Source: Streptomyces sp. NBC_01288
Lineage (GTDB): Bacteria; Actinomycetota; Actinomycetes; Streptomycetales; Streptomycetaceae
Direction of reading: 5' to 3'
DNA length: 64,000 nt
Assembly (NCBI RefSeq): GCF_035982055.1
Contig: NZ_CP108427.1
Location: forward strand, 2,108,001-2,172,000
The position numbers were made by a program, and so were the translations under genes. The notes under the pieces were generated by a model that saw only the letters and a program-made list of their open reading frames with translations, ran no database searches and was not told where the DNA came from. The number at the start of each line of letters is the position of its first letter. Position 1 is the first letter of the stretch. This document shows positions 41,582 through 53,406 of the stretch, piece after piece.

Positions 41582-41797
41582 TCAGGCGGCGGTCTTGTCG
41601 CCGACGAGTTCGCCCCGCATGAGCCACGTCGGGCCCTCGGCGTAGAGGACATCCGGGTTCTCCTCGTCCGGGACGACCTCGAACCGGTGGGAGCCGGGCT
41701 CGTTCGCGAGGGAGTCGCGGGCGGTGCGGTGGGCCGCCCGGACGAAGTCGTCGCGGTGCTCCGGCTGGACGGTGAAGGAAACCAGGAACTGGTACAT
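41582..41797 (-). CDS. Shortened antibiotic-biosynthesis-monooxygenase-like protein
   Basis: A 71-residue protein. The first ~50 residues match the ABM ferredoxin-like fold (MYQFLVSFTVQPEHRDDFVRAAHRTARDSLANEPGSHRFEVV and NPDVLY). The end (AEGPTWLMRGELVGDKTAA) matches the usual C-terminus. The middle helix and strand, normally about 25-30 residues (the stretch around xxHxxxPHF), are missing. An in-frame deletion is the simplest reading. ABM proteins oxidise quinol-like small molecules without cofactors; whether the short form folds is doubtful. It is 67 bases upstream of the SDR gene on the same strand. Confidence 0.7.
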   Translation of the reverse strand: MYQFLVSFTVQPEHRDDFVRAAHRTARDSLANEPGSHRFEVVPDEENPDVLYAEGPTWLMRGELVGDKTAA

Positions 41798-41826
41798 ACG
41801 GCGCCCTCCTCAAGGTCGACACGGTC

Positions 41827-41843
41827 GGTTCAGTGACTGAACC
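41827..41843. promoter_or_regulatory. HxlR operator 1
   Basis: GGTTCAGT-g-ACTGAACC is a perfect 17-base palindrome, 30 bases upstream of the ABM-like start and shared with the divergent promoter of the HxlR gene. Confidence 0.8.
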
Positions 41844-41870
41844 AGCCCTCGTGAACACCGTAGCATCGCC

Positions 41871-41887
41871 AGTTCAGTGACTGAACC
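41871..41887. promoter_or_regulatory. HxlR operator 2
   Basis: AGTTCAGT-g-ACTGAACC is the second copy of the palindrome with one arm mismatch. It lies exactly 44 bases from the first (about four helical turns) and 22 bases before the HxlR start codon, so autoregulation is likely. Confidence 0.8.
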
Positions 41888-41908
41888 GCTGCTGGTAGAA
41901 TCGGGGAC

Positions 41909-42556
41909 ATGACCCTCCCCAACACCTACGCGGACGGGAACTGCCCCCTCGCGCGAACGCTGGAGGTCGTGGGCGAGCGCTGGACGCTGCTGATCCTCCG
42001 GGACGCGTTCTACGGCGTACGGAGGTTCGGTGACTTCGCGACCCAACTCGGCGTCCCGCGAGCCGTGTTGACCAACCGGCTGAAGTCGCTGACGCAGGCG
42101 GGCGTGCTCACCCGCGAGGACGCCGGGGCCGGCCGGGTCGAGTACCGGCTGACGGACAAGGGCCTCGCCCTGTGGCCGGCCGTGCACGCCCTGATGAACT
42201 GGGGCGATGCCTTCTACTCCCCGCACGGAGCCAAGCGCGTCCTCCGCCACGACCTCGACGGCGGTCTCCTCGACCCCGACGGACGCTGCCGGGACTGCGG
42301 CTCGTCCGTCCCGGTCCCGGAGATCCGGATCGAACCCGGCCCCGGCTTCCAGGCACCGGACCGCGAGGGCGATCCCGTCTCCAGCGCGATCAACACACCA
42401 CGCCGACTCCTCGACCCGATCGTGACAGCCCCCACACCCGGCCGACAGGACGACACCGGCCCCGGCGCCCGCACGAAACCCCAACCGTCCGGTGACAGGA
42501 CCGTCGCGCAGGACGCCACAGCGGGATGCCGGGGCGGAATGTCCAACTGGGCGTGA
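41909..42556 (+). CDS. HxlR-family transcriptional regulator
   Basis: A 215-residue winged-helix regulator. The HxlR domain (about 8-105) opens CPLARTLEVVGERWTLLILRDAFYGVRRFGDFATQLGVPRAVLTNRLKSL. The conserved Cys at CPLA is a candidate redox or electrophile sensor. A second part (about 110-150) has CRDCG, and the last 60 residues are low complexity. It is divergent from the ABM-like and SDR genes, with two copies of a palindromic operator between. HxlR regulators typically sense aldehydes, quinones or oxidants and control a neighbouring detoxifying enzyme, which fits. Confidence 0.92.
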   Translation: MTLPNTYADGNCPLARTLEVVGERWTLLILRDAFYGVRRFGDFATQLGVPRAVLTNRLKSLTQAGVLTREDAGAGRVEYRLTDKGLALWPAVHALMNWGDAFYSPHGAKRVLRHDLDGGLLDPDGRCRDCGSSVPVPEIRIEPGPGFQAPDREGDPVSSAINTPRRLLDPIVTAPTPGRQDDTGPGARTKPQPSGDRTVAQDATAGCRGGMSNWA

Positions 42557-42725
42557 ACGGCGGGTGGTTCGGCTCGCCGTCTCCGGCGTGGCAGTCCACC
42601 GCGCCGCACACGCATCCTGGGGGAAACGTTGAACAGCACTGAGCGCCGGCGCCAACGGCCGGAAGCTGGCCCGGGGTGCGGACCCCGAACTGTCGCTTCC
42701 CGGGGCCGCGTTACCCGGTGGGGCG

Positions 42726-44198
42726 GTGCAGCGCAGCGTGGACGGGGATCTCCCGGTCCAGCGGGCGGACCGGCCCGGACCGTCGACCACGCCTCCGGCC
42801 CGGACCACGACTCCGCCCCCGGCCTCGCCCTCACCCCCGATCGCGGCCTCGCCCCCGGCCATCGCCCGGCTCGCGCGGCTGCTCGTCGGCGGTGAAGCGG
42901 ACATCCGGAACAAGGACGTACGGGCGGTCATCCACCGGCGGGTGCGCGGTGGTCCGAGCTTCACGGACCAGGAGCTCGAAGCGATCAAGGCCGTGGAGTC
43001 CGAGGACCCCAAGTGGCTGAAGACCGTGGGGATTTGCACCACGACGGAAGCCGATGCCTATATCAAGGCGGGCGATTTCCGCAACTGGCTCCAGCAGCCC
43101 GAGGGCAAGCGTCTCCTCGTGGCCACCCTGCGCTGGCACCAGAACGTCGAGGAGCGCGGCCAGGGGAAGGCGCCGGACAAGCCCGGCCGTTCCGACTACC
43201 AGCTCGGCCGCCACATGGCCATGCACGCCGAGGGGACCCCGCAGTCCGAGAGGGACCAGCTCACCGGGGAACGGAACGACCAGATCTTCGAGACCTTCGT
43301 GAAGACCATGCTCCCGCCCGGTATCAGCGACGACGTGCGGGACGCCGGCAAGCACCGGGAGCGGGTCGAGCGCGGCACCGAGGTACTGACCAAGATCTTC
43401 CTGATCCTGAAGCAGGGGTTGAAGGTCTTCAACCCGGAGACCGGCATGCACGAGGACTTCAAGGACGACGTCGCCCACGCACTGGCCTATGGCGGACGCG
43501 TCAACATCCGTATCCCTCAACTGGCCGACGGCCAGCACGGATACGAGCTGCCCCAGTGGCTCCACATCACCAAGGAGAACCGGAAGCCCTGGGAGCTCAG
43601 GTCGGCGCCCGAGAAGCCGGTGTACCGGCGCGGGTTCGGCACACATCACCTGGAGATCGGCGACAACCAGGCGGACGGAACGCGCGGCGGCTTCGTCGAG
43701 AAGGGCGAGATCGGGGCCACCGTGCAGAACTGGTTCGATCCCCACAGCCACCTCTACGGCCTTCCCGTGGCCACCCGAGGCATGGGCAACACCGACTACC
43801 ACGGCGACACCATCCTCCCGAACGAGTCGTACGGGCACATGTTCATGGGGTACAAGCCCCCGACCTACAAGCGCGACGGGGGACTTCAGGTCGGTCTGGA
43901 GACCGCCGGGCCCGGCGGCAGGACCCCCGACGGCTACCAGCACGGCATCACGAGCAGCGAGAAGAACAACAACCCCGTGAGCCAGGTCGGCGGGCACAAG
44001 GACGACAAGATCGGCGCCAATGCCCCGCTCAGGGCGAGCCAACGCCACGTCGACCTCAAGGAGTTCGGCGACTGGCTGCAACGGCTGAAGGACCTGGAGA
44101 AGGACTGGAAGGCCGAGCTGGCCAAGGCCAAGACGGATCAGGAACGCGCCGCGCTGTACCGGGACTTGATCGGCAAGCGCGGCAACACCGGTTCGTGA
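42726..44198 (+). CDS. Large protein of unknown function with Pro/Thr-rich N-terminus
   Basis: A 490-residue protein I do not recognise. The first ~50 residues are disordered (AVQRSVDGDLPVQRADRPG, then Pro/Thr/Ser-rich). The remaining ~440 are globular and hydrophilic, with patches such as YQLGRHMAMHAEGTP, YGHMFMGYKPPTYK, GLQVGLETAGPGGR and VSQVGGHKDDKIGANAPL. No signal peptide or membrane segment is present. The start is uncertain: GTG 42726 has only a weak site, while a TTG at 42629 with GGGGGAAA upstream lies in another frame that ends at 42895. The upstream part of the correct frame is open but has no start codon. It ends facing a bidirectional terminator. Confidence 0.6.
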   Translation: MQRSVDGDLPVQRADRPGPSTTPPARTTTPPPASPSPPIAASPPAIARLARLLVGGEADIRNKDVRAVIHRRVRGGPSFTDQELEAIKAVESEDPKWLKTVGICTTTEADAYIKAGDFRNWLQQPEGKRLLVATLRWHQNVEERGQGKAPDKPGRSDYQLGRHMAMHAEGTPQSERDQLTGERNDQIFETFVKTMLPPGISDDVRDAGKHRERVERGTEVLTKIFLILKQGLKVFNPETGMHEDFKDDVAHALAYGGRVNIRIPQLADGQHGYELPQWLHITKENRKPWELRSAPEKPVYRRGFGTHHLEIGDNQADGTRGGFVEKGEIGATVQNWFDPHSHLYGLPVATRGMGNTDYHGDTILPNESYGHMFMGYKPPTYKRDGGLQVGLETAGPGGRTPDGYQHGITSSEKNNNPVSQVGGHKDDKIGANAPLRASQRHVDLKEFGDWLQRLKDLEKDWKAELAKAKTDQERAALYRDLIGKRGNTGS

Positions 44199-44222
44199 GC
44201 GGGTAGTTCGTCGGCTGTGGTC

Positions 44223-44257
44223 GTCACCCGCCCGGAGAACGTGCCGGAGCGGGTGAC
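44223..44257. terminator. Bidirectional hairpin terminator
   Basis: A 9-bp perfect stem (gtcacccgc / gcgggtgac) with a 17-base loop, supported by an outer ggctgt/acagcc pair, lies between converging genes. Confidence 0.75.
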
Positions 44258-44288
44258 AGCCCACCCGGAAGGACGGGGACGGACCGGC

Positions 44289-45815
44289 CTACTCGCAGGC
44301 CGCGCCGTTGAGCGTGAAGCCGTACGGCGCCGTGTTCTTGCTGTTGTCCCATGTCCCGAGGAAGCCGAAGGTGAAGCTGCCGTCCGCTGCGACGTTCTTG
44401 TTGTAGTCGGCGGCGGTGGCGGTGACCCGGGAGCCGTCCTGGGCGACGCTGGCGTCCCACATCTGGGTGACCTGCTGGCCGTCGCGGTAGGACCAGGCGA
44501 CGCGCCAGGTGTCGAGGGCCTTGGTGGTGGTGACGGTGACGGCGGCCTGGAAGCCGTCGGGCCACTGGTTGACGAGGTCGTACGTGACGTCGCAGCTCGC
44601 CGGCGTGGTCGTACCCGATCCCGATCCCGACCCTGATCCGGAACCTGAACCCGAGCCCGAACTCCTGGTCGGGTCCGGCGAGTTGCCCGCCGTGGCCGAG
44701 GCGGTGCCCTGGGGTTCCGTGTCGGGGTTCTTGTCCCCGGAGTCGGTCGCCGTGCCGCTCGCCGTGGGCCGGGTGGACGGCGAGGCCGTGCCCGACGGGT
44801 GGGCGCCGATCGACGACAGAGTGGGGGCGGGATCCCCCACCGGCTGGCTGTCGGCGTCGTCGCTGGCCGCGTTGTCGTGCCCGGAGCCGCCCATCGGCAT
44901 CATCGACACCCCGAGCGCCACCAGCGACAGCAGGACGGCCGCGGCGAGCAGGCTGTTGCGTACGAGGCGCGCCTTGCTCGCGCCCTCCTTCGGTTCCCCG
45001 GCCTCCAGTTCGGCCACGGGGCGCCCCGCGCCCAGCCGTACCTCGGCGGCCCGGCGGCGGCGCTCCAGATAGGCGAGCCCGCCCCAGCCGATCACCCCGC
45101 CCGCGAGGGCGGCAGGCAGTCCGCCGCCCGCGAGGCGCAGACAGGCGGCGGCCTCCGCGCACTGCACGCAGGTGGCGAGGTGCCGGGAGAGGTCCTCGGG
45201 GGTGTCGGCGGCCGGTGAACGGGTCACCGCGTCCAGCAGCCGGGCGTAGCTGCGGCACTCCGCGTCCATCGGTGTGTCGAGGTGGTTGCGGTGGCAGCGG
45301 TCCCTGAACAGGCCCCGCACCTGGGCGAGTTCACTGGAGACGACCGCCGGGTCGAGACTGAGCCGGCGGGCCACGACGGTCAGCGGCAGCGCTTCCACCT
45401 CGGCCAGCCACAGCAGCGCCGCGTCCGACTCTTGTAGATCCCGCAGACCGCGCAGCGCGATCGGGCGCTGCAACGGCATGCCGTGATAGCGCGCCGCCTT
45501 CTCCGAGTTGAGCCACAGCCGCAGGTCAGGGTCGAGCCGGTGCCCCCGCCCGGCGAGTTCCCAGGTGGCCGCCGTGGTCCGTACGGCGGTCAGCAGCAGC
45601 GGTATCACCGGCAGCACCCGGCGGGCCGGGCCGCGCATCGGACCGGACCCGGCGGAGCGGGCCTCCTGGATGCCGAGTGCGAAGGCCTCACTGGCCAGTT
45701 CGGTGGCCGAGGCGGCTCCGGACGTGCACAGGTCGGCGTAGGACAGCACGGCGTCCCAGCTCTCGGTGAACAGCGCTGCCTCAGCGGCGTCCTGAGGAGT
45801 CGGCAGGTCGGGCAT
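44289..45815 (-). CDS. Sigma-like domain, zinc motif, membrane segment and CBM2 in one protein
   Basis: A 508-residue protein. Residues about 5-175 look like a sigma-factor-type region, ending in a region-4-like HTH (ALPLTVVARRLSLDPAVVSSELAQVRGLF). Near 210-217 is HLATCVQC, the HxxxCxxC motif of zinc anti-sigma factors. Hydrophobic segments follow near 230-247 and 283-305 (LLAAAVLLSLVALGVSMM). A ~100-residue Ser/Thr/Gly linker ends in (SG)8. Residues about 408-508 form a cellulose-binding module family 2: terminal cysteines (ASCDVTYDL, GAACE) and tryptophans in QWPDGFQ and WRVAWSY. It could sense polysaccharide outside and signal inside. AGGAGA precedes the ATG. Confidence 0.82.
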   Translation of the reverse strand: MPDLPTPQDAAEAALFTESWDAVLSYADLCTSGAASATELASEAFALGIQEARSAGSGPMRGPARRVLPVIPLLLTAVRTTAATWELAGRGHRLDPDLRLWLNSEKAARYHGMPLQRPIALRGLRDLQESDAALLWLAEVEALPLTVVARRLSLDPAVVSSELAQVRGLFRDRCHRNHLDTPMDAECRSYARLLDAVTRSPAADTPEDLSRHLATCVQCAEAAACLRLAGGGLPAALAGGVIGWGGLAYLERRRRAAEVRLGAGRPVAELEAGEPKEGASKARLVRNSLLAAAVLLSLVALGVSMMPMGGSGHDNAASDDADSQPVGDPAPTLSSIGAHPSGTASPSTRPTASGTATDSGDKNPDTEPQGTASATAGNSPDPTRSSGSGSGSGSGSGSGSGTTTPASCDVTYDLVNQWPDGFQAAVTVTTTKALDTWRVAWSYRDGQQVTQMWDASVAQDGSRVTATAADYNKNVAADGSFTFGFLGTWDNSKNTAPYGFTLNGAACE

Positions 45816-49836
<4,021 letters not shown>

Positions 49837-49885
49837 CCGCGCGGCCGACTGGGCGGCGACTTTGTATGGCCCCTTTCCTAACCCC

Positions 49886-49915
49886 TTGTCGAACGTCGCC
49901 CGCTGCCCATAGCCT
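49886..49915 (+). promoter_or_regulatory. Predicted promoter of the ROK regulator gene
   Basis: TTGTCG, 18 bases, TAGCCT. The -35 lies in aaccccTTGtCGaa, a 14-base motif that recurs with one change at the promoter of the ABC-transporter operon. Confidence 0.55.
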
Positions 49916-50065
49916 TGCGCCGCGCCGGTGCCGTCGTGCCTCGGCATGACGCAAGGGGGAAGGGATGGCGACCGCTCCGGCGCTGCGCCTTCCCGGGGGA
50001 CAACCCCCGGACCCCCGGCAGGAAAAGCACTCGTACACCCGGTGCTTGCCGGCGAGGGGAGCTCG

Positions 50066-51316
50066 ATGAAGCGGCGTGGCACGTCACGCGACATCCGTAC
50101 CGCGAACCGTTACGAGGTGCTGCGCCAGATCATCGCCGAATCGCCCACCTCCCGGCAGGAGTTGGCCGCCGCCACCGGGCTGAGCCTGGCCACGGTGGCC
50201 ACGCTCGTCGGTGAGCTGCTCGACCTCCGGATGATCACCGAGGTCGGTTTCGAGGACTCGGCGGGGGGCCGCCCGCGCGGTCTCGTGGCGGTCAACGCGT
50301 CGGGGGGCGCGCTGATCGGCGTCGACATCGCGGAGACGTACGTCCATGTCGAACTCTTCGACCTGGGACTGAACGTGCTGGCCCGCGCCGACGAGGACAT
50401 GCGCCCCGGCGAGAGTCTGCCCGAGCAGGTGGTCAGCCATGTGGCCGCCGCCGTCGGCTCGGTGGTCGCGCAGGCCGGCATCGAGGGCGCGCGGGTGCTG
50501 GGCGTCGGGGTGAGCGTGCCGGGGCAGGTGGACCGCGACACCGGCATCTCGGAGTACGCGCCCAACTGGGACTGGCACGACGTGCCGTTGCTCGACCTGC
50601 TCTCCGAAGTCATCGCCTACCCGCTGTACTTGGACAATCCGCTGCGCGCCTGCGCGGTCGCCGAGATGTGGTTCGGGGCGGCGCGCGGACACGGGGACGC
50701 GGTGGTGGTCAACCTCGGGACCGGCGTCGGCGCGGGGCTCGCGCTCGGCGGGGCGCTGTACCGGGGGGTGAGCAACAGCGCCGGCGAGTGGGGCCATACG
50801 ACGCTCGTGCTGGACGGGCGGTTGTGCCGCTGCGGCAACCACGGTTGCGTCGAGGCATACGTCGGCGCGCCCGGAATCATGCTGAACCTACGGGAGTTGA
50901 GCCCGCGCAGCCCGCTGCTGCACCCCGAGGACCAGACGGCCACCATCGACGCCCTGGCCCGCGCCGTGGACGCGGACGACCCCGTGGCTTTCAAGGTCGT
51001 GCGGGAGACGGCCCGTTACATCGGCGCGGGCATCGCCAACCTGGTCAACATCCTCAACCCCGAAGTCGTCGTGCTCAGCAGCTGGGTCGCCCGCAGGCTC
51101 GGCGAACCCCTGCTGCACGAGGTGCGCGAGGCCGTCCAACGGCACGCGCTCAGGCGGCCGTTCGCCGCCACCCAGATCGTCCTCTCCCCCATCCTCACCG
51201 ACCCGGCGTGCCTGGGCGCGGCGACGTTCGCGCTGGAAGGGGCACTTCAGTCGGCCGGGCAGAGGGCAGGCAAGCGCACCAACGCAACAAGGAGCCGTAC
51301 CGCACCACCTTCATGA
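50066..51316 (+). CDS. ROK-family transcriptional repressor
   Basis: A 416-residue regulator. The N-terminal winged helix (about 8-75) has NRYEVLRQIIAESPTSRQELAAATGLSLATVATLVGELLDLRMI. The ROK sugar-binding/kinase-like domain has VVNLGTGVGAGLALGGALYRG, NSAGEWGHTTL and the zinc motif CRCGNHGCVEAY. Conservation of the sugar-binding GEWGH suggests a sugar inducer. Its position ahead of the GH30 and ABC genes makes it the likely local repressor. GAGGGGAG precedes the ATG. The next gene starts 17 bases after its stop. Confidence 0.92.
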   Translation: MKRRGTSRDIRTANRYEVLRQIIAESPTSRQELAAATGLSLATVATLVGELLDLRMITEVGFEDSAGGRPRGLVAVNASGGALIGVDIAETYVHVELFDLGLNVLARADEDMRPGESLPEQVVSHVAAAVGSVVAQAGIEGARVLGVGVSVPGQVDRDTGISEYAPNWDWHDVPLLDLLSEVIAYPLYLDNPLRACAVAEMWFGAARGHGDAVVVNLGTGVGAGLALGGALYRGVSNSAGEWGHTTLVLDGRLCRCGNHGCVEAYVGAPGIMLNLRELSPRSPLLHPEDQTATIDALARAVDADDPVAFKVVRETARYIGAGIANLVNILNPEVVVLSSWVARRLGEPLLHEVREAVQRHALRRPFAATQIVLSPILTDPACLGAATFALEGALQSAGQRAGKRTNATRSRTAPPS

Positions 51317-51333
51317 CGACGGAAGGGATGCAC

Positions 51334-53181
51334 GTGACTCACCCCCACCCCAGGAGAACGATCCTCGCGACAGCGGCAGCCGCGCTGGCTGTCACCGGGG
51401 CCCTGCTCTCCGCGCCGCCCGCGAACGCCGACGGCGCCGCACCGGCCGAAGTCTCCCCCCACGCGGCCCAGACCATCGACAACATCGGCGCGTCCGGCGC
51501 CTGGTGGGTCAACGACATACAGAACTTCACGCCCGCGGTCCAGGCCCGGGTGGCCCACCTCCTGTTCTCTTCCAAGGGGTTGGACCTCTCCTCGTACCGC
51601 TACAACATCGGCGGTGGCGGCACCGCGGTCACCACCCCGGCCCGTGCCGCCCAGGATTTCCTCAACGCCGACGGCACGTACGACTGGAGCAAGGACAAGG
51701 GCGGGCAGACGTTCCTCAGGTACGCCGCGAAGTACGGCGTCCAGGACCTGATCGGCTTCGTCAACAGCGCGCCCGCACAGTGGACGACCAACGGGCAGAG
51801 CTGCGGCGGCCAGTTGAAGCCGGAGAACGAGAGCGACTACGCGAAGTACATCGCCGACGTCACCGCCCACTTCGCCAAGCAGGGCGCGAAATTCGACTAC
51901 ATCAGTCCCTTCAACGAGCCCAACAACGACTTCGGCGACTGCGGCCAGGAGGGCATGCAGGTCACGGTCGACCAACGCGACGACATCGTGCGGGCGTTGG
52001 GCGCAGAGCAGCAGGCCAGGCACCAGAAGACATCGATCATCGCCGACGAGTCGAGCAGCACGGTCAGCTTCTCCACCGAGGTCCCGCAGTGGATCTCGCA
52101 GCCGGACACCGCGCGGTACGTGTCGAAGCTCGCGCACCACACGTACAACAACCCGAACGACGGCCAGTTGGGCAATGTCTATGAGACCGCGAAGACGGTC
52201 GGCAAGCCCTCCTGGGCCACCGAGATCTGCTGCTTCGGCAAGGGCGGCACGGGCTGGAGCCAGGAGTACGACCCGACGATCGACAACGCCCTGCTCACGT
52301 CCCGGATCATCTACAAGGACTTCGCGACCTCGCACGACTCGGCGTTCCAGTGGTGGGTGGCCCTCGCCAGCGGCTACGGCACGGACCCGGCCGCGCGCAA
52401 CGACGTGGGCTGGAACGACGGGCTGATCTACTACGACCCCGACTACGCGACGAACGGCAACCAGACCCTGTACTTCACCAAGCGGTACTACGCGCTCGGC
52501 CAGTACAGCAAGTTCGTGACCCCGGGTTCCGTCGCGCACAACGTGACGGGTGCGCCGAGCGGTGTCGAGGTCAGCTCGTACGACCGGGACGGCAAGTGGG
52601 TCGTCGTGGTCAACAACCAGAACACGACGGACACTTCGCTGAATCTGCACTTCAACAGCAAGGTGCCGGTACGGGCGACGCAGGCGGTCCGCACCTCGGC
52701 CACGGAGAACTGGGCGAAGGTCGCGAAGCCGGAGGTGAGCGGCTCCACGGTGTCCACGAGCCTCGCGGCCCGCTCGATCACGACGTACGTCTTCGACCAG
52801 AAGGACCGTAAGGGACACGGGAGTTCGGCCGTGACCGGCGCCCTCCAGGGCAAGCAGTCCGGCAAGTGCCTGACGGCGGACACCTCGGGAGCCGCGCTCG
52901 GCACCTGCACGGGCGGGGTCGAGCAGGCGTGGTCGTACGACGCGAAGGGTGACCTGAAAACCGCCAACGGGTATCTGACAGTGGGGAGTTCGGGGCTGAC
53001 GACCGCCGCCGACTTCACGGGTGATCCCGGCCAGCGATGGCTGCTGAACGGCAACGGACAGATCCTCAGCGAGGCGTCCGGGAAGTGCCTCGACGTGAGC
53101 GGGCAGGCGACCGCGGACGGCAGCAAGGTGATCCTCTACAGCTGCAACGGTGGGGCCAACGAGGCCTGGTCAAAGGTGTAA
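51334..53181 (+). CDS. Secreted GH30 glycosidase with ricin-type lectin domain
   Basis: A 615-residue extracellular enzyme. The Sec signal peptide is MTHPHPRRTILATAAAALAV..., cut after ANA. The GH30 barrel and beta domain (about 35-480) hold the acid/base Glu in SPFNEPNNDFGDCGQEGM (about 194) and the nucleophile Glu in WATEICCFG (about 295). The C-terminal ~120 residues are a ricin B-like CBM13 (GKCLTADTSG, GQRWLLNGNGQI, GKCLDVSG). It resembles endo-beta-1,6-galactanases of GH30 more than glucuronoxylanases, by GQEGM and AHHTYNNP. Start GTG 51334 has GGAAGGGA upstream; earlier ATGs at 51313 and 51328 fit less well. Confidence 0.9.
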   Translation: MTHPHPRRTILATAAAALAVTGALLSAPPANADGAAPAEVSPHAAQTIDNIGASGAWWVNDIQNFTPAVQARVAHLLFSSKGLDLSSYRYNIGGGGTAVTTPARAAQDFLNADGTYDWSKDKGGQTFLRYAAKYGVQDLIGFVNSAPAQWTTNGQSCGGQLKPENESDYAKYIADVTAHFAKQGAKFDYISPFNEPNNDFGDCGQEGMQVTVDQRDDIVRALGAEQQARHQKTSIIADESSSTVSFSTEVPQWISQPDTARYVSKLAHHTYNNPNDGQLGNVYETAKTVGKPSWATEICCFGKGGTGWSQEYDPTIDNALLTSRIIYKDFATSHDSAFQWWVALASGYGTDPAARNDVGWNDGLIYYDPDYATNGNQTLYFTKRYYALGQYSKFVTPGSVAHNVTGAPSGVEVSSYDRDGKWVVVVNNQNTTDTSLNLHFNSKVPVRATQAVRTSATENWAKVAKPEVSGSTVSTSLAARSITTYVFDQKDRKGHGSSAVTGALQGKQSGKCLTADTSGAALGTCTGGVEQAWSYDAKGDLKTANGYLTVGSSGLTTAADFTGDPGQRWLLNGNGQILSEASGKCLDVSGQATADGSKVILYSCNGGANEAWSKV

Positions 53182-53289
53182 TGGCCACCTGAGTACGGGG
53201 TGCGGGTCGCCTTCACGGCGGCCCGCGCCTTCGTCACGTCCGGTATCCCGAACGCTACACAACGCTTCGAACAGACTTCGTCCAACCCC

Positions 53290-53318
53290 TTGCCGAAGGC
53301 TTAGGCGAAGGTTAACGT
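53290..53318 (+). promoter_or_regulatory. Predicted promoter of the ABC-transporter/GH2 operon
   Basis: TTGCCG, 17 bases, TAACGT, ending about 90 bases before the binding-protein ATG. The -35 lies in aaccccTTGcCGaa, shared with the ROK promoter. Confidence 0.55.
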
Positions 53319-53406
53319 CCCGCTCCGCACCTCGATTTGAGCCACCGGCCACCACTCAGTCGTGGAGCCGTGGAGCCGCAGCCGCGCGAGAGACAAGGAC
53401 GTCACC

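Noticed and set aside
42629..42895. 88-codon frame with a good ribosome site and TTG start
   Set aside because: Arg/Gly/Pro-rich shadow-like sequence; more likely a remnant start for the protein in the neighbouring frame. Kept only as a note there.
44617..44670. GATCCC/GAACCC microsatellite-like stretch
   Set aside because: It encodes the (SG)8 linker before the CBM2 and is explained by the protein.
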